A stretch of 64,000 bases of DNA from Pelotomaculum sp. PtaB.Bin104. Its GTDB lineage: Bacteria > Bacillota > Desulfotomaculia > Desulfotomaculales > Pelotomaculaceae. The notes under the pieces were generated by a model. The model had not been told where the DNA came from. It searched no databases and saw only the letters and a list, made by a program, of their open reading frames with translations. Where the stretch lies: assembly GCA_002067205.1 (NCBI GenBank), contig MVQL01000170.1, positions 27,817-91,816 on the forward strand, in the 5' to 3' direction. A program made the translations under genes and the position numbers. This document shows, piece after piece, positions 33,844-43,113 of this stretch. Position 1 is the first letter of the stretch. Every line of letters begins with the position of its first letter.

Positions 33844-33952
33844 AAAGCTTATGTTTACCCCCCTGATATTGGGCGCTCTATTTGTAGCGGCATTAGGCAT
33901 TCAACCAGCCAGCTTTATTTTATGGTATCAGCCAAAACCACCTGCAAGATAG
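33830..33952 (+). CDS. AgrD-like cyclic peptide pheromone precursor (Ser ring type)
   Basis: 40 residues, found by reading the sequence between AgrB and the regulator. It has the AgrD layout: basic amphipathic head MRKIKKLMFTPL, hydrophobic middle, then the pheromone core, then a C-terminal tail YQPKPPAR. The core is ASFILW. AgrD normally has Cys at the ring position, four residues before the cleavage point; here it is Ser28, so the product should be a five-member lactone (SFILW or similar) and not a thiolactone. The tail lacks the usual acidic residues of the QPEVPEEL type. AAAGGAGGTG lies nine bases upstream of the ATG, an excellent ribosome site. Processing and ring end are inferred. Confidence 0.85.
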   Translation: MRKIKKLMFTPLILGALFVAALGIQPASFILWYQPKPPAR

Positions 33953-33975
33953 CAACATCAAGGGATGTCTTAACC

Positions 33976-34701
33976 ATGAAAATCACAGTGCTGATCGCGG
34001 AAGATGATCCGGTCATGCGTCATATCCTTAGAAAAGTTCTGAAAGAAATACCCGGTGTAGAAGTTGCCGGTGAAGCGAAAAACGGCTATGAAACAGTCCG
34101 GTTAGTTAAAGATTTGGCTCCTCAGGTGGTGTTTTTAGACATCGCCATGCCGGGAAAAGACGGGTTATACGCGGCCCGGGAAATCTCCAATTTCAGCCCC
34201 GGCACAGTGATAGTCTTTGCCACGGCATATGAGGATTACACTCACGAAGCTTTTGAAGTCTATGCTTTTGATTATTTAATTAAACCCTATAAAATCGACC
34301 GGATCCGCAAAACTATGGAGCGGATCCGGTTAAGGCTTTCTGAAGCGCAACAGACCGAACCTAAAACTGATCCCATAAAAATAATAGTAAAAGAAGAACA
34401 TAAGAAAACATTCATAAATGTAAAGGACATCATCTATATAACCAGGGAGGGGCGCGATGTAGTTATATTCGTTTTAGGTGGGGCTAAAATTAAAACAACA
34501 GAAACTTTGGAGAATTTAGAGAAAAGACTTTCTGGAAGTTCTTTCTTCCGCAGCCACAGGGGGTTTATCATTAACCTCAATATGGTGAAAGAAATACAAC
34601 CCTGGGGTAAAAAGACATGCAATGTAATTATGAATAATGTAAATCAATCAGTCATAATAACAAAAGCAAAGGCGAGAGAACTGGAAAAAATACTCAGTTA
34701 A
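33976..34701 (+). CDS. LytTR-family response regulator (AgrA-like)
   Basis: About 241 residues. The receiver domain has the acidic pair AEDD, phosphoacceptor Asp55 (VVFLDIAMPG), Thr in FATAYED and Lys103 (LIKPYK). Residues about 135-240 are a LytTR DNA-binding domain (IIVKEEHKKTFINVKDIIYI, FFRSHRGFIINLNMVKEIQPW). It is the output of the agr-like pathway, and candidate targets are the operon itself and the RHS gene 250 bp downstream. An in-frame codon at 33922 overlaps the AgrD-like gene and has no ribosome site, so ATG 33976 is taken. Confidence 0.93.
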   Translation: MKITVLIAEDDPVMRHILRKVLKEIPGVEVAGEAKNGYETVRLVKDLAPQVVFLDIAMPGKDGLYAAREISNFSPGTVIVFATAYEDYTHEAFEVYAFDYLIKPYKIDRIRKTMERIRLRLSEAQQTEPKTDPIKIIVKEEHKKTFINVKDIIYITREGRDVVIFVLGGAKIKTTETLENLEKRLSGSSFFRSHRGFIINLNMVKEIQPWGKKTCNVIMNNVNQSVIITKAKARELEKILS

Positions 34702-34730
34702 AATTTAAGATAAAAAGTTTTGCAAATTTT

Positions 34731-34757
34731 AAAGAGGGCAACCCCCTCTTTTTTTGT
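34731..34757 (+). terminator. Rho-independent terminator after the response regulator gene
   Basis: AAAGAGGG pairs with CCCCTCTTT around a short loop, followed by TTTTTG. It separates the agr-like operon from the RHS gene, which must have its own promoter. Confidence 0.8.
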
Positions 34758-34890
34758 TTCCAAGTTTCCAAATCCCTTTCATGTATGTAATTGTACCTAT
34801 TCATACAACCAATCACCCCTTATAGACGCAATTTGTAGAAAAAATGTTCATAAATTGGTATTTTGAGTTACACTGCGGGAAGGAGGCGTG

Positions 34891-34914
34891 ATGTCAAATG
34901 ATAATTTGAAATAA
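34891..34914 (+). CDS. Seven-codon leader peptide ORF upstream of RHS gene
   Basis: ATG TCA AAT GAT AAT TTG AAA TAA lies immediately after a near-perfect ribosome site AAGGAGGCGTG. It ends 40 bp before the RHS start. A strong ribosome site on so short an ORF suggests a translated leader or a decayed gene start. No attenuator hairpin is obvious between it and the RHS gene. Confidence 0.35.
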   Translation: MSNDNLK

Positions 34915-34953
34915 CGCGGTGAATTATTATTTTATTTTTTTCGAAGGGAGAAA

Positions 34954-37900
34954 ATGACTTTGCAGAATTATTTTAGAATTAAAAAATTCGTCCGTCCGTT
35001 AACACTTCTTATTCTTGTTACCTTTTGCTTTAGCTTTATTGGTTATCCCTACAGCTGCGCCTTTGCAGCTGAGGTTACAGCAGCTCCGAAAATGATTGAC
35101 AAAGTTCCCCCGGTAAGTGATACCATCAATCAACCAGAAGCGCATGGCAATGTAATTATCGCGCCACCCAGTGATTTTCCCGATAAACCCGGCAAAGAAA
35201 GAACAGAGATACCATCAAGGAGGAGCGTCAACTCCAAGGTATATCTTGAGCCGGACGGCACCCTGACCCAGGAAATCTACCCCAATTCTATCTTCTTTAA
35301 AAATGACAAACTCCAGTGGACCCCTATCGAAAATAATCTAGTCCCTGCGGAAGAAGCGCCCTCTAAAGTAAAAAACAAGGCCAACCGTTTTAACGTTCTT
35401 TTTGAAGACCAAGCCAAGGTAAGTTTCGAGAAAGAAAAAGCGACCATTAATATTGAACCTCTTGACGCTGCCCCTTCCCAGGGTGTTATTAACGAAAACA
35501 AAATCAAATACAGCAATATATACAATAATGTTGACATAGAATACACTTCTGACAGCGACATGGTTAAGGAAGATATTATTCTTAACAATCTTGATGCTCC
35601 CAATGTTTTTACTTTTGATATAAAGACTAAAAACCTTAACATTGGCAAAGATACCAAGACCGGCCAGCTTGCCATGTTTGACAAAAAAGACAAGCCTATA
35701 GCCCACTTTATGGCGCCATTTATGGTCGACGCCGGTGGGGAAACATCGGACAAGGTTTCCCTTGAATTAAAGAACGACAACGGCAAAGAACAAATTGTTA
35801 TAACCGCTGATTCGGAATGGTTAAAAGACACGGCCCGCCAGTATCCGGTCAAAGTAGATCCGACAATAGTGATCTACGACGTTTACCGGGATACCTTCGT
35901 ATCTGAGAGATACCCGACATCTGCGTTTTACTCTGACAGTTTTTTATCTGCAGGATACGATTCCACTTATTATAAAACCCGTTCGTTTATTGAGTATGTA
36001 TTACCAAGCCTCCCCAGCAGTTCATCTGTTACCAGCGCTACTTTTAGCCTCTACCAGTTATTGAGCGGCGCCGCTATCACTGTAGATGCGCATAAAATTA
36101 CTTCCGGTTGGGTGGCCTCAACTACGACCTGGAACAACCAGCCCAGTTATGAACCTTTACCTGAAACCTATATTAACAGTAGTGCTACCGGCTACTGGGA
36201 TTTTACGATTACAGACCTGGTCAAGTCATGGTATGAGGCAAACGCACCGAACCACGGTATTGCAGTTAAGGAACGATATGAAACAACAAGCCAACCTGCC
36301 AAAAGGTTCACATCCACCAATGGGACCAGCGACTGGCCCAAGATGACCATCAATTACAAAGTTGACCCGATTGGCCATGAAGACCAGTGGGGCTTTACCC
36401 AGGACGGGGTTAACGGTTTTAACGGCAATTTAATCCAACAAGTAACGGACTTGAATATCCCGGGCAGGGGCATCCCAGTAACCTTTACCAGGACCTACAA
36501 CAGCCGCTCGGCTAAGGACAGCGTCTTTGGCTACGGCTGGGTGGCCAATGTGGGGATGTCCATCAAAGACAGCGGTTACGGTCCGGTAATTTTTACCGAT
36601 GAAGATGGAACAGATCATATTTTCAGCCGCCAAACAAACGACACATTTGTAGCGCCTACCGGAGTATTCCTGGAACTTGTCAAAGATTATGTGAATAATA
36701 CCTATACCTTAACCCAAAATGACGGGGTTAAAATTGAATTTAACACGTCCGGTCAAGTCGCCAAGATATCCGATCCGAACAAAACGCCGAACGATACCAC
36801 ATTTAACTATACTTCCGGCAAGCTGTCCAGCGTATCCGACGCATCCGGCCGGGTCACCTACTTTTATTACAACGCCGCCGGCAAGCTGTCTCAAATAACC
36901 GACTTCGCCGGCAGGGATATTCTGTACGGTTATGACGCCAGCGGCAACCTTGCCACCGTGACCGATCAGGAAGGCAAAGTAACAACCTATGGCTATGATG
37001 CAGACCACAACCTGACTAGCACTACCGACCCCAACGGCAAGACCGTTTCTTACGGTTATGATACCACCAACGACCGGGTAACTTCCACCAGCAAAACCAT
37101 CACCGTAAACGGTACTCCCACTGTCAGTACCACCAATTTTAGCTATGACATTCCCACAAATACAACGACCAGGACCGATGCCAAAAACCACGTAATCAAA
37201 TATATCTATGACGCTGAAGGAAAAATCAAAGAAGTAGTCCAGGATCCGGGCGGCCTGAATTACAGCACTAAATTCAGCTATGACGTGGATAACAACGTCA
37301 ATCAGATTACCGACCCTAAAAACGGAACCTACACCGCATCTTATGAACTGGGGAAAGGTAATCTCATTGATGAAACAAACCCTCTAGCTGAGAAATACCA
37401 GTATAGTTATGACAGCAGGAATAACCAGACCCAGCAGATTGACCCGGAAAACCGGGTAGAGAAGTATTCCTACGACAATTCCAACAATAATACTGATATT
37501 ATCGATGCGTTTACTCAAACATCGGCAAGCCGTTATCTTAGCAACGGTAATATCGACTACGAAACATCACTGATCTCAGCCGCTGAAAACCTGGTAACCA
37601 ATAGCAGCGCCGAAAAAGACGCCAATTCGGACAACTGGCCCGATGAATGGAGCAAGTATCAAGGAGGTAGCGCTAGTTTTGTCTGGAGCACAGTTTCCAA
37701 ATACGGTGACAAGAGCATGGAAATCGGCAATACCACCAGTTGGGCTACGATCATGAACACCAGACCGGTCCTCTATGACAGCACAAAGTCCTACGTTTTA
37801 AGCGGGCATGTGCAGACCGAAAACCTATCGGCCCAAGCCGCGTATATTAAAGCCGACTTTTATGACAGCGCCGGCAACTGGATTGGTGATGCCAGGAGTC

Positions 37901-40590
37901 CGCTCTTCGGCGGCAACACGGACTGGACCAGGGTCCAGTTAATCCTTGACCAGGATAATATTCCTTCCGGGACTTACAAGTTCTATGCTGCTGTGGGTAG
38001 GGAAACCGCTACTGGTTTATCCAGATTCGACGGCATCCAGATTGAAGCGGGAACTGTGCTCAGCGCCTATAACACGGTGGAAAACTCAAGCTTTGAGTTG
38101 GACGCGGACGGGAACAAAATCCCCGACCAGTGGTACATCACTTATACCTTAGGGACCGGGGAAGGCCGGGATACCACCTTTAAGCATGCGGGAAGCGCAT
38201 CTTTTAAGATGATTGGCCAGTCCGGCGTTGATAAATTGATTACACAAAATGTAAAAGTTAAAGGCGATCAGAACAGCAAACTCACCCTTTCCGGCTGGTC
38301 CTACGCCGATAACCCGGACCCCAATGGCGGTTACTATGCTCTACAGGTATGCATCAACCATACTGACGGAACTTCTGACTGGAATTACGCCAACAATTTC
38401 ACCAAAGAAAACCACGCCGATACGGGCTGGGAGCATGTCGTAGCCGAAATTAAACCTACCAAGGCTTTTAGCTCCATTGATGTATATTATTACTTTTATA
38501 ACCAAACCGGCAACGCCTGGTTTGACGCCATGCGCCTGCAGGATGGCAACAACATTACCGGTTACGGCTACGACACCAATGGCAATTACATCACCAGTGT
38601 GACCGACCCGGTGAATAACAAGACTGATTTCGAATACGACACCACGGGGAACCGCACCAAAGTCACCGATCCCAAGCAAAACGCCACTTCGTTCCTTTAC
38701 GACCTTAAAAACAGGATCACCCGGGTGACTGATGCCTTGCTCGGTGTGACCCAGTACGGATATGACAACAACGGAAACCGGACCACCGTCACGGATGCGA
38801 GAAATAAAGTAACCACTTATGGATATAACGAAATTAACCAGTTAAAAAGTATCACCGACCCATTGAATAAGACCACCAATATAGATTATGATCTAGTTGG
38901 GAACCAGAGCGCGGTCAACTATCCCAACGGCAACAGCGTAAGCTTTGACTACGACAACCTGGACCGGCCTACCTCCATCCTGTTCAACGGGGCGTCCAAG
39001 TATACCTTTGGTTATGACAGCAAAGGGAACCTGACCTCTATGGTGGACGTGGCAAAAAGTGAAACCACGCAGTATGCCTACGACGCTGATGATAAGTTGA
39101 CCCAGGTTTCATATCCAAATGGGACTGCAATCTATTATGATTACGACAAAACTGGGAACGTTTATACCTTAGCGAAATACGTTGGCGGTTCCAACCACAG
39201 CACCGATTTCTACCACGATCCGCTTGAGAACACGTATAAGGTAACCGGTTATTCATTCGGTAGCACAAACAGCACCTTTGACGAAAATGGCAATTTAGCC
39301 GGCACAGCAAACGGCAACGGCGCCAAGTCGTTCTACTATTACGACGACGCCGGCCGCCTCAAAAGCCTCAAGCTCTTTAACGGCAACAGCGGTAATCTTG
39401 GTAATTACGGCTACACCTACGACGCCAACAGCAATATTACGGGAGTTTCCCTCACCAGCGACAGCCTGGGTAATAAAACCGTTAGTTACACCTATGACGC
39501 CTTAAACCGCCTTACCAGTGAAACCCTACGAGACGGCACGCTGATTGAGTACACCTACGACGCCGTGGGCAACAGGCTGACCAAAAAGGTTACCATTGGC
39601 GGCAATGTCACCACTACCAACTACAGTTACGACAACGCCAACCAGTTGACTAACGTTGGCGGCGCCGCCTACACCTACGACTTTAACGGCAACATGACCA
39701 GCGATGGAACAAGGAACTTCGAATATGACCCGGACAACAGGCTGGTCAGAGTAACCAACGTCTCAGACGGCTCGCTGGTAGCATCCTTCGAATACGACGG
39801 CTTCGGCCGCAGGACAAGCAAAACGACCCCTGCCGGAACCACCAAGTACTACTATGACGGTGATAGCAACAGGGTCTTTTACGAAATGGACGGCAGCGGC
39901 AACATACTGGCCGAATACACCTACGGCCAAAACGGGCAGCTTTTGTGGATGGTCAGAGGCGGCCAAACGTACTACTACCATTTCAACGGCCACGGAGATG
40001 TGGCAGCTCTTACAGACTCCACCGGCGCGGTAGTTGCCGAATACGACTACGACGCCTGGGGCAATCCTGTAGCGACAGGTCTGGAAGGCACTGTTGTGAA
40101 CCCGTACCGCTATGCGGGTTATAGTTGGGATGCTGAAACCGGTTTGTATTATCTTAATGCAAGGTATTACTACCCGACAGTGGGAAGGTTTATAACAAAG
40201 GATAGCTTCCCCGGATTCACGCACGAACCTCAAAGTATCAATCTATATGTTTATACAAATAACAACCCAGTAAATATCATTGATCCGACAGGGCACTGGG
40301 GTTCGCGCAAAGTTGCAACATGGGCGCTAAAAAGAATTGTTAACCGACTTGAACGCGGAGATTTATCAGTGCTTAAACCTTATATTAGTAAGTATCAATA
40401 TACAAAACTTAATGAAGCTAGATTTTCAATTGCAGAATCACTTAGACCACTCTTGTATTACAGTGAAGTTTTTCCTGAAATGATAGAGGGAAAGGTTACC
40501 GGTGTGTTGATTCATACTTTTCGCATGAAATCATATAACGCACGAGCGATAGGTTGGGCAATATCAAAAATTGTGGAGTGGGGAATCTGA
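34954..40590 (+). CDS. Secreted RHS/YD-repeat polymorphic toxin-type protein (WapA-like)
   Basis: 1878 residues. Order of parts: signal peptide (about 10-40, LTLLILVTFCFSFIGYPYSC...AFA); beta-rich region; DNRLRE-type domain (about 308-475); DUF6531-like start of RHS region (FNGNLIQQVTDLNIPGRGI, FTRTYNSRSAKDSVFGYGW); many YD repeats (GYDASGN, YTYDALNRL and so on) from about 600; two carbohydrate-binding-like insertions (about 885-1035 and 1045-1205, each with NSS(A/F)E and AxFDxMRLQ-type features); more YD repeats; the RHS core ending in YRYAGYSWDAETGLYYLNARYY and NNNPVNIIDPTGHWG (Asp1777). The last 95 residues are a unique tip, basic and helical, of no family I recognise. In such proteins the shell delivers the tip as a toxin to neighbouring cells. 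The ATG follows GAAGGGAG. The next gene begins 10 bp later. Confidence 0.92.
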   Translation: MTLQNYFRIKKFVRPLTLLILVTFCFSFIGYPYSCAFAAEVTAAPKMIDKVPPVSDTINQPEAHGNVIIAPPSDFPDKPGKERTEIPSRRSVNSKVYLEPDGTLTQEIYPNSIFFKNDKLQWTPIENNLVPAEEAPSKVKNKANRFNVLFEDQAKVSFEKEKATINIEPLDAAPSQGVINENKIKYSNIYNNVDIEYTSDSDMVKEDIILNNLDAPNVFTFDIKTKNLNIGKDTKTGQLAMFDKKDKPIAHFMAPFMVDAGGETSDKVSLELKNDNGKEQIVITADSEWLKDTARQYPVKVDPTIVIYDVYRDTFVSERYPTSAFYSDSFLSAGYDSTYYKTRSFIEYVLPSLPSSSSVTSATFSLYQLLSGAAITVDAHKITSGWVASTTTWNNQPSYEPLPETYINSSATGYWDFTITDLVKSWYEANAPNHGIAVKERYETTSQPAKRFTSTNGTSDWPKMTINYKVDPIGHEDQWGFTQDGVNGFNGNLIQQVTDLNIPGRGIPVTFTRTYNSRSAKDSVFGYGWVANVGMSIKDSGYGPVIFTDEDGTDHIFSRQTNDTFVAPTGVFLELVKDYVNNTYTLTQNDGVKIEFNTSGQVAKISDPNKTPNDTTFNYTSGKLSSVSDASGRVTYFYYNAAGKLSQITDFAGRDILYGYDASGNLATVTDQEGKVTTYGYDADHNLTSTTDPNGKTVSYGYDTTNDRVTSTSKTITVNGTPTVSTTNFSYDIPTNTTTRTDAKNHVIKYIYDAEGKIKEVVQDPGGLNYSTKFSYDVDNNVNQITDPKNGTYTASYELGKGNLIDETNPLAEKYQYSYDSRNNQTQQIDPENRVEKYSYDNSNNNTDIIDAFTQTSASRYLSNGNIDYETSLISAAENLVTNSSAEKDANSDNWPDEWSKYQGGSASFVWSTVSKYGDKSMEIGNTTSWATIMNTRPVLYDSTKSYVLSGHVQTENLSAQAAYIKADFYDSAGNWIGDARSPLFGGNTDWTRVQLILDQDNIPSGTYKFYAAVGRETATGLSRFDGIQIEAGTVLSAYNTVENSSFELDADGNKIPDQWYITYTLGTGEGRDTTFKHAGSASFKMIGQSGVDKLITQNVKVKGDQNSKLTLSGWSYADNPDPNGGYYALQVCINHTDGTSDWNYANNFTKENHADTGWEHVVAEIKPTKAFSSIDVYYYFYNQTGNAWFDAMRLQDGNNITGYGYDTNGNYITSVTDPVNNKTDFEYDTTGNRTKVTDPKQNATSFLYDLKNRITRVTDALLGVTQYGYDNNGNRTTVTDARNKVTTYGYNEINQLKSITDPLNKTTNIDYDLVGNQSAVNYPNGNSVSFDYDNLDRPTSILFNGASKYTFGYDSKGNLTSMVDVAKSETTQYAYDADDKLTQVSYPNGTAIYYDYDKTGNVYTLAKYVGGSNHSTDFYHDPLENTYKVTGYSFGSTNSTFDENGNLAGTANGNGAKSFYYYDDAGRLKSLKLFNGNSGNLGNYGYTYDANSNITGVSLTSDSLGNKTVSYTYDALNRLTSETLRDGTLIEYTYDAVGNRLTKKVTIGGNVTTTNYSYDNANQLTNVGGAAYTYDFNGNMTSDGTRNFEYDPDNRLVRVTNVSDGSLVASFEYDGFGRRTSKTTPAGTTKYYYDGDSNRVFYEMDGSGNILAEYTYGQNGQLLWMVRGGQTYYYHFNGHGDVAALTDSTGAVVAEYDYDAWGNPVATGLEGTVVNPYRYAGYSWDAETGLYYLNARYYYPTVGRFITKDSFPGFTHEPQSINLYVYTNNNPVNIIDPTGHWGSRKVATWALKRIVNRLERGDLSVLKPYISKYQYTKLNEARFSIAESLRPLLYYSEVFPEMIEGKVTGVLIHTFRMKSYNARAIGWAISKIVEWGI

Positions 40591-40600
40591 GGAGGTTATA

Positions 40601-41125
40601 ATGAAACACTGGTTTGTTAGTTGGCTTGAGGAATGTGCTGAAAAAAGCCTTATTGAAGCGGAGGAATATCGAAAGGCTTTGGAAAGTAATACTCCTGAGG
40701 CTAAAAATTTAATTAAAGCGTTTGAGGGCAAAACTATGGAAATCCTGGAAGCCGCAGATCGAAGCGAACAATATGCGAAACGCTTTATAGAGTGGGCACA
40801 ACTTGCGGAAGACATGATTAGCCTTGGTTTTGAGGAATTCGCACTTTCATATTTCGATGCCAAACAAGCTTTAGAACCATGTCTCTTACCACCACGGCCC
40901 AATAAGGCTGCAAGGTGGATATTAGACGACATAGCTGAAATATTAGAATTAAAAATAGCTCAGTTGAACGGTACTAAAGAATTGGAACAGATAAAGGATA
41001 TTTATATAACAATAGTAGAATTATATTCAACCGGAATGCATGAAATTGCCCTAACGTATTATCTCCGCAAGATTCACCAAAATACCGAGTTAAAACTTCC
41101 TGAGCCCGAGGTTAGCTCAGATTAA
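40601..41125 (+). CDS. Candidate immunity protein of the RHS toxin
   Basis: 174 residues, mostly alpha-helical and acidic (ECAEKSLIEAEEYRKALES, LIKAFEGKTMEILEAADRSEQY, ELEQIKDIYITIVELYSTG). No signal peptide or membrane helix, so cytoplasmic. I know no family for it. GGAGG lies directly after the RHS stop and six bases before this ATG, so the two are co-translated; position and charge opposite to the basic tip make it the likely immunity partner. It could instead be an unrelated helical protein. Confidence 0.65.
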   Translation: MKHWFVSWLEECAEKSLIEAEEYRKALESNTPEAKNLIKAFEGKTMEILEAADRSEQYAKRFIEWAQLAEDMISLGFEEFALSYFDAKQALEPCLLPPRPNKAARWILDDIAEILELKIAQLNGTKELEQIKDIYITIVELYSTGMHEIALTYYLRKIHQNTELKLPEPEVSSD

Positions 41126-41230
41126 AGCAACTATGATCTTTAACAATAGGGGGAGTTAATCTCCCTATTGTTTAAGGTTCACCCAGTATGAGGTTTTTCC
41201 TTACGCAGGTCGGGTTGATAGATCATATTA

Positions 41231-41953
41231 TTATTCAAATAAACGGCGCAAGAACAGACTTCTGTTTTCTAAAAAACCTTTTGTTAAAAGGTAATGTGAA
41301 GTATCTTCATAATTAATCTCCGCTACCGGTGAGGCGTCGAAGTTGAGTATTTGCGCTCCGGGATAAGCCGAAATGATTGGTGAATGTGTAGCAATAATAA
41401 ACTGGGCCTCTTTTTCTAGCTCCTTCATAATTCTCAAAAAGGAAAGCTGCCGTGTCGGTGAAAGAGCCGCCTCGGGTTCATCCAATAAGTAAATCCCTTT
41501 TATCCCAAAACGATTCGTAAACAACGCGAGAAACGATTCTCCGTGGGACTGCTTGTGAAGCGACCGCCCCCCATAAGGTTTATAGGTGTTTTTGGGGTCA
41601 TCTTCGGCAAGTCTGTCGAGGTAGGATGCAAAACTATAAAAGGTTTCGGCGCGCAAAAAGAACCCGGTAGTTACCTTAGGCGACCAACTCAGCTTGATGA
41701 AATCTCCCAAGGCAGCACTGGATGAATCGACCTCGTATTTATTGTTCCTTCCACCTCCAGAAACATTGAATCCGCAATTGTAGGCGATTGCCTCCAGCAA
41801 GGTAGATTTGCCAGTGCCGTTCTCACCGACGAAAAAGGTGACATTACCGCGGAAAGAAAGAGTTTCCAACCCTTTCAAAGCGGGGATAGATGATAAAAAA
41901 TAGTTTTCCTTGGAAATTTTATTTTTTAGAAATGTTATGCTGCGAAGGTACAT
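41231..41953 (-). CDS. AAA/ABC-type ATPase (RecF/OLD-like)
   Basis: 240 residues. N-terminal RNITF-like strand, Walker A VGENGTGKST (about residue 42-51), signature-like SHGESFLALF, Walker B GIYLLDEPEAALSP, and ATHSPI with a switch His. This is a compact SMC-like ATPase of the AAA_21/AAA_23 kind. Such proteins act in DNA repair, anti-phage systems or regulation; no nuclease domain or partner gene is adjacent here. It lies on the opposite strand to its neighbours inside the RHS island and is a likely cargo gene. Weak ribosome site. Confidence 0.85.
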   Translation of the reverse strand: MYLRSITFLKNKISKENYFLSSIPALKGLETLSFRGNVTFFVGENGTGKSTLLEAIAYNCGFNVSGGGRNNKYEVDSSSAALGDFIKLSWSPKVTTGFFLRAETFYSFASYLDRLAEDDPKNTYKPYGGRSLHKQSHGESFLALFTNRFGIKGIYLLDEPEAALSPTRQLSFLRIMKELEKEAQFIIATHSPIISAYPGAQILNFDASPVAEINYEDTSHYLLTKGFLENRSLFLRRLFE

Positions 41954-41991
41954 TTATTTTCAGCTTTCTCTTCTCTTTATACATTCATAAA

Positions 41992-42166
41992 CTATGCAAC
42001 TACCACACAAAAGAAAATATTTATTAATTCATCGTTAGTATAGCGTACTAGTGTCTTGGTATCAACACTCACCAAAAAAACCTCGGGGTTCTTCTGACAG
42101 ATTCGAACAAGATATCGAACACTAAATTCTTTACTATAGTCTGGTAAGCTGTCCAAAGAAACGCTC
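41992..42166 (-). pseudogene. C-terminal remnant of an unidentified gene
   Basis: On the minus strand a frame stays open for about 58 codons up to a TAG at 41992 (SLDSLPDYSKEFSVRYLVRI, then VFLVSVDTKTLVRYTNDEL) with protein-like composition but no start codon. It is cut where homology to the RHS gene begins, at about 42166, which suggests that the RHS fragment arrived by recombination into it. Family unknown. Confidence 0.35.
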
Positions 42167-43113
42167 TTTCCGGAACTTATAAGTTCTATGCTACTGTGTG
42201 GGTCGCGAAGCCGCCACAGGTATATCCAGATTTGACGGCATCCAGGTTGAAGCGGGAACTGTGCTCAGCACCTACAACACGGTGGAAAACTCAAGCTTCG
42301 AGCTGGACGCGGACGGGAACAAAATCCCCGACCAGTGGTACATCGCTTATACCTTAGGGACCGGCGAAGGCCGGGATACCACCTTTAAGCATGCGGGAAG
42401 CGCATCTTTTAAGATGATCGGGCAGTCCGGCGTTGACAAATTGATCACACAAAATGTAAAAATTAAGGGCGATCAGAACAGCAAACTCACCCTTTCCGGC
42501 TGGTCCTATGCTGATAACCCGAATCCGAGTGGCGGCTACTATTGTCTGCAGGTAAAAATAAACCACACTGACGGAACTTTTGACTGGAGCTACGCCAACG
42601 ACTTCACCAAAGAAAACCATGCCGATATGGGCTGGGAGCATGTCGTAGCCGAAATTAAACCTACCAAGGCCTTTAGCTCCATCGATGTATACTATTACTT
42701 CTTTAACCAGACAGGTAGCGCCTGGTTTGACGCCATGCGTCTCCAGGATGGCAACAACATTACCGGTTACGGCTACGACACCAATGGCAATTACATCACC
42801 AGTGTGACCGATCCGGTAAATAACAAAACGGATTTTGAATACGACACCAGAGGGAACCGCACCAAGGTCACCGATCCCAAGCGAAACGATACTTCGTTCC
42901 TTTACGACCTTAAGAACAGGATCACCCGGGTGACTGATGCCTTGCTCGGTGTGACCCAGTACGGATATGACAACAATGGAAACCGGACCACAGTCACCGA
43001 TGCGAGGAACAAAGTAACCACTTATGGGTATAACGAAATTAACCAGTTAAAAAGCATCACCGACCCATTGAACAAGACCACCAATATCGATTATGATCTA
43101 GTTGGGAACCAGA
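42166..43113 (+). pseudogene. RHS gene fragment A (frameshifted internal copy)
   Basis: This 948-base stretch is closely similar to 37963-38908 of the big RHS gene (about 90 percent by eye), including the second carbohydrate-binding-like insertion and the following YD repeats. A two-base insertion near 42200 breaks the frame close to its left end; from 42198 it reads on to a stop at 43131. It lacks start, signal peptide and RHS core. At its right end it changes abruptly into an orphan tip in another frame. Confidence 0.9.

Noticed and set aside
36430..37191. Long antisense ORFs within the RHS gene
   Set aside because: They are mirror frames of YD-repeat coding sequence with repetitive composition and no ribosome sites.
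35100..40200. YD repeats as a CRISPR-like or DNA-level tandem array
   Set aside because: The repetition is at protein level (YDxxGN) with irregular spacing; no identical direct repeats with unique spacers exist anywhere in the window.
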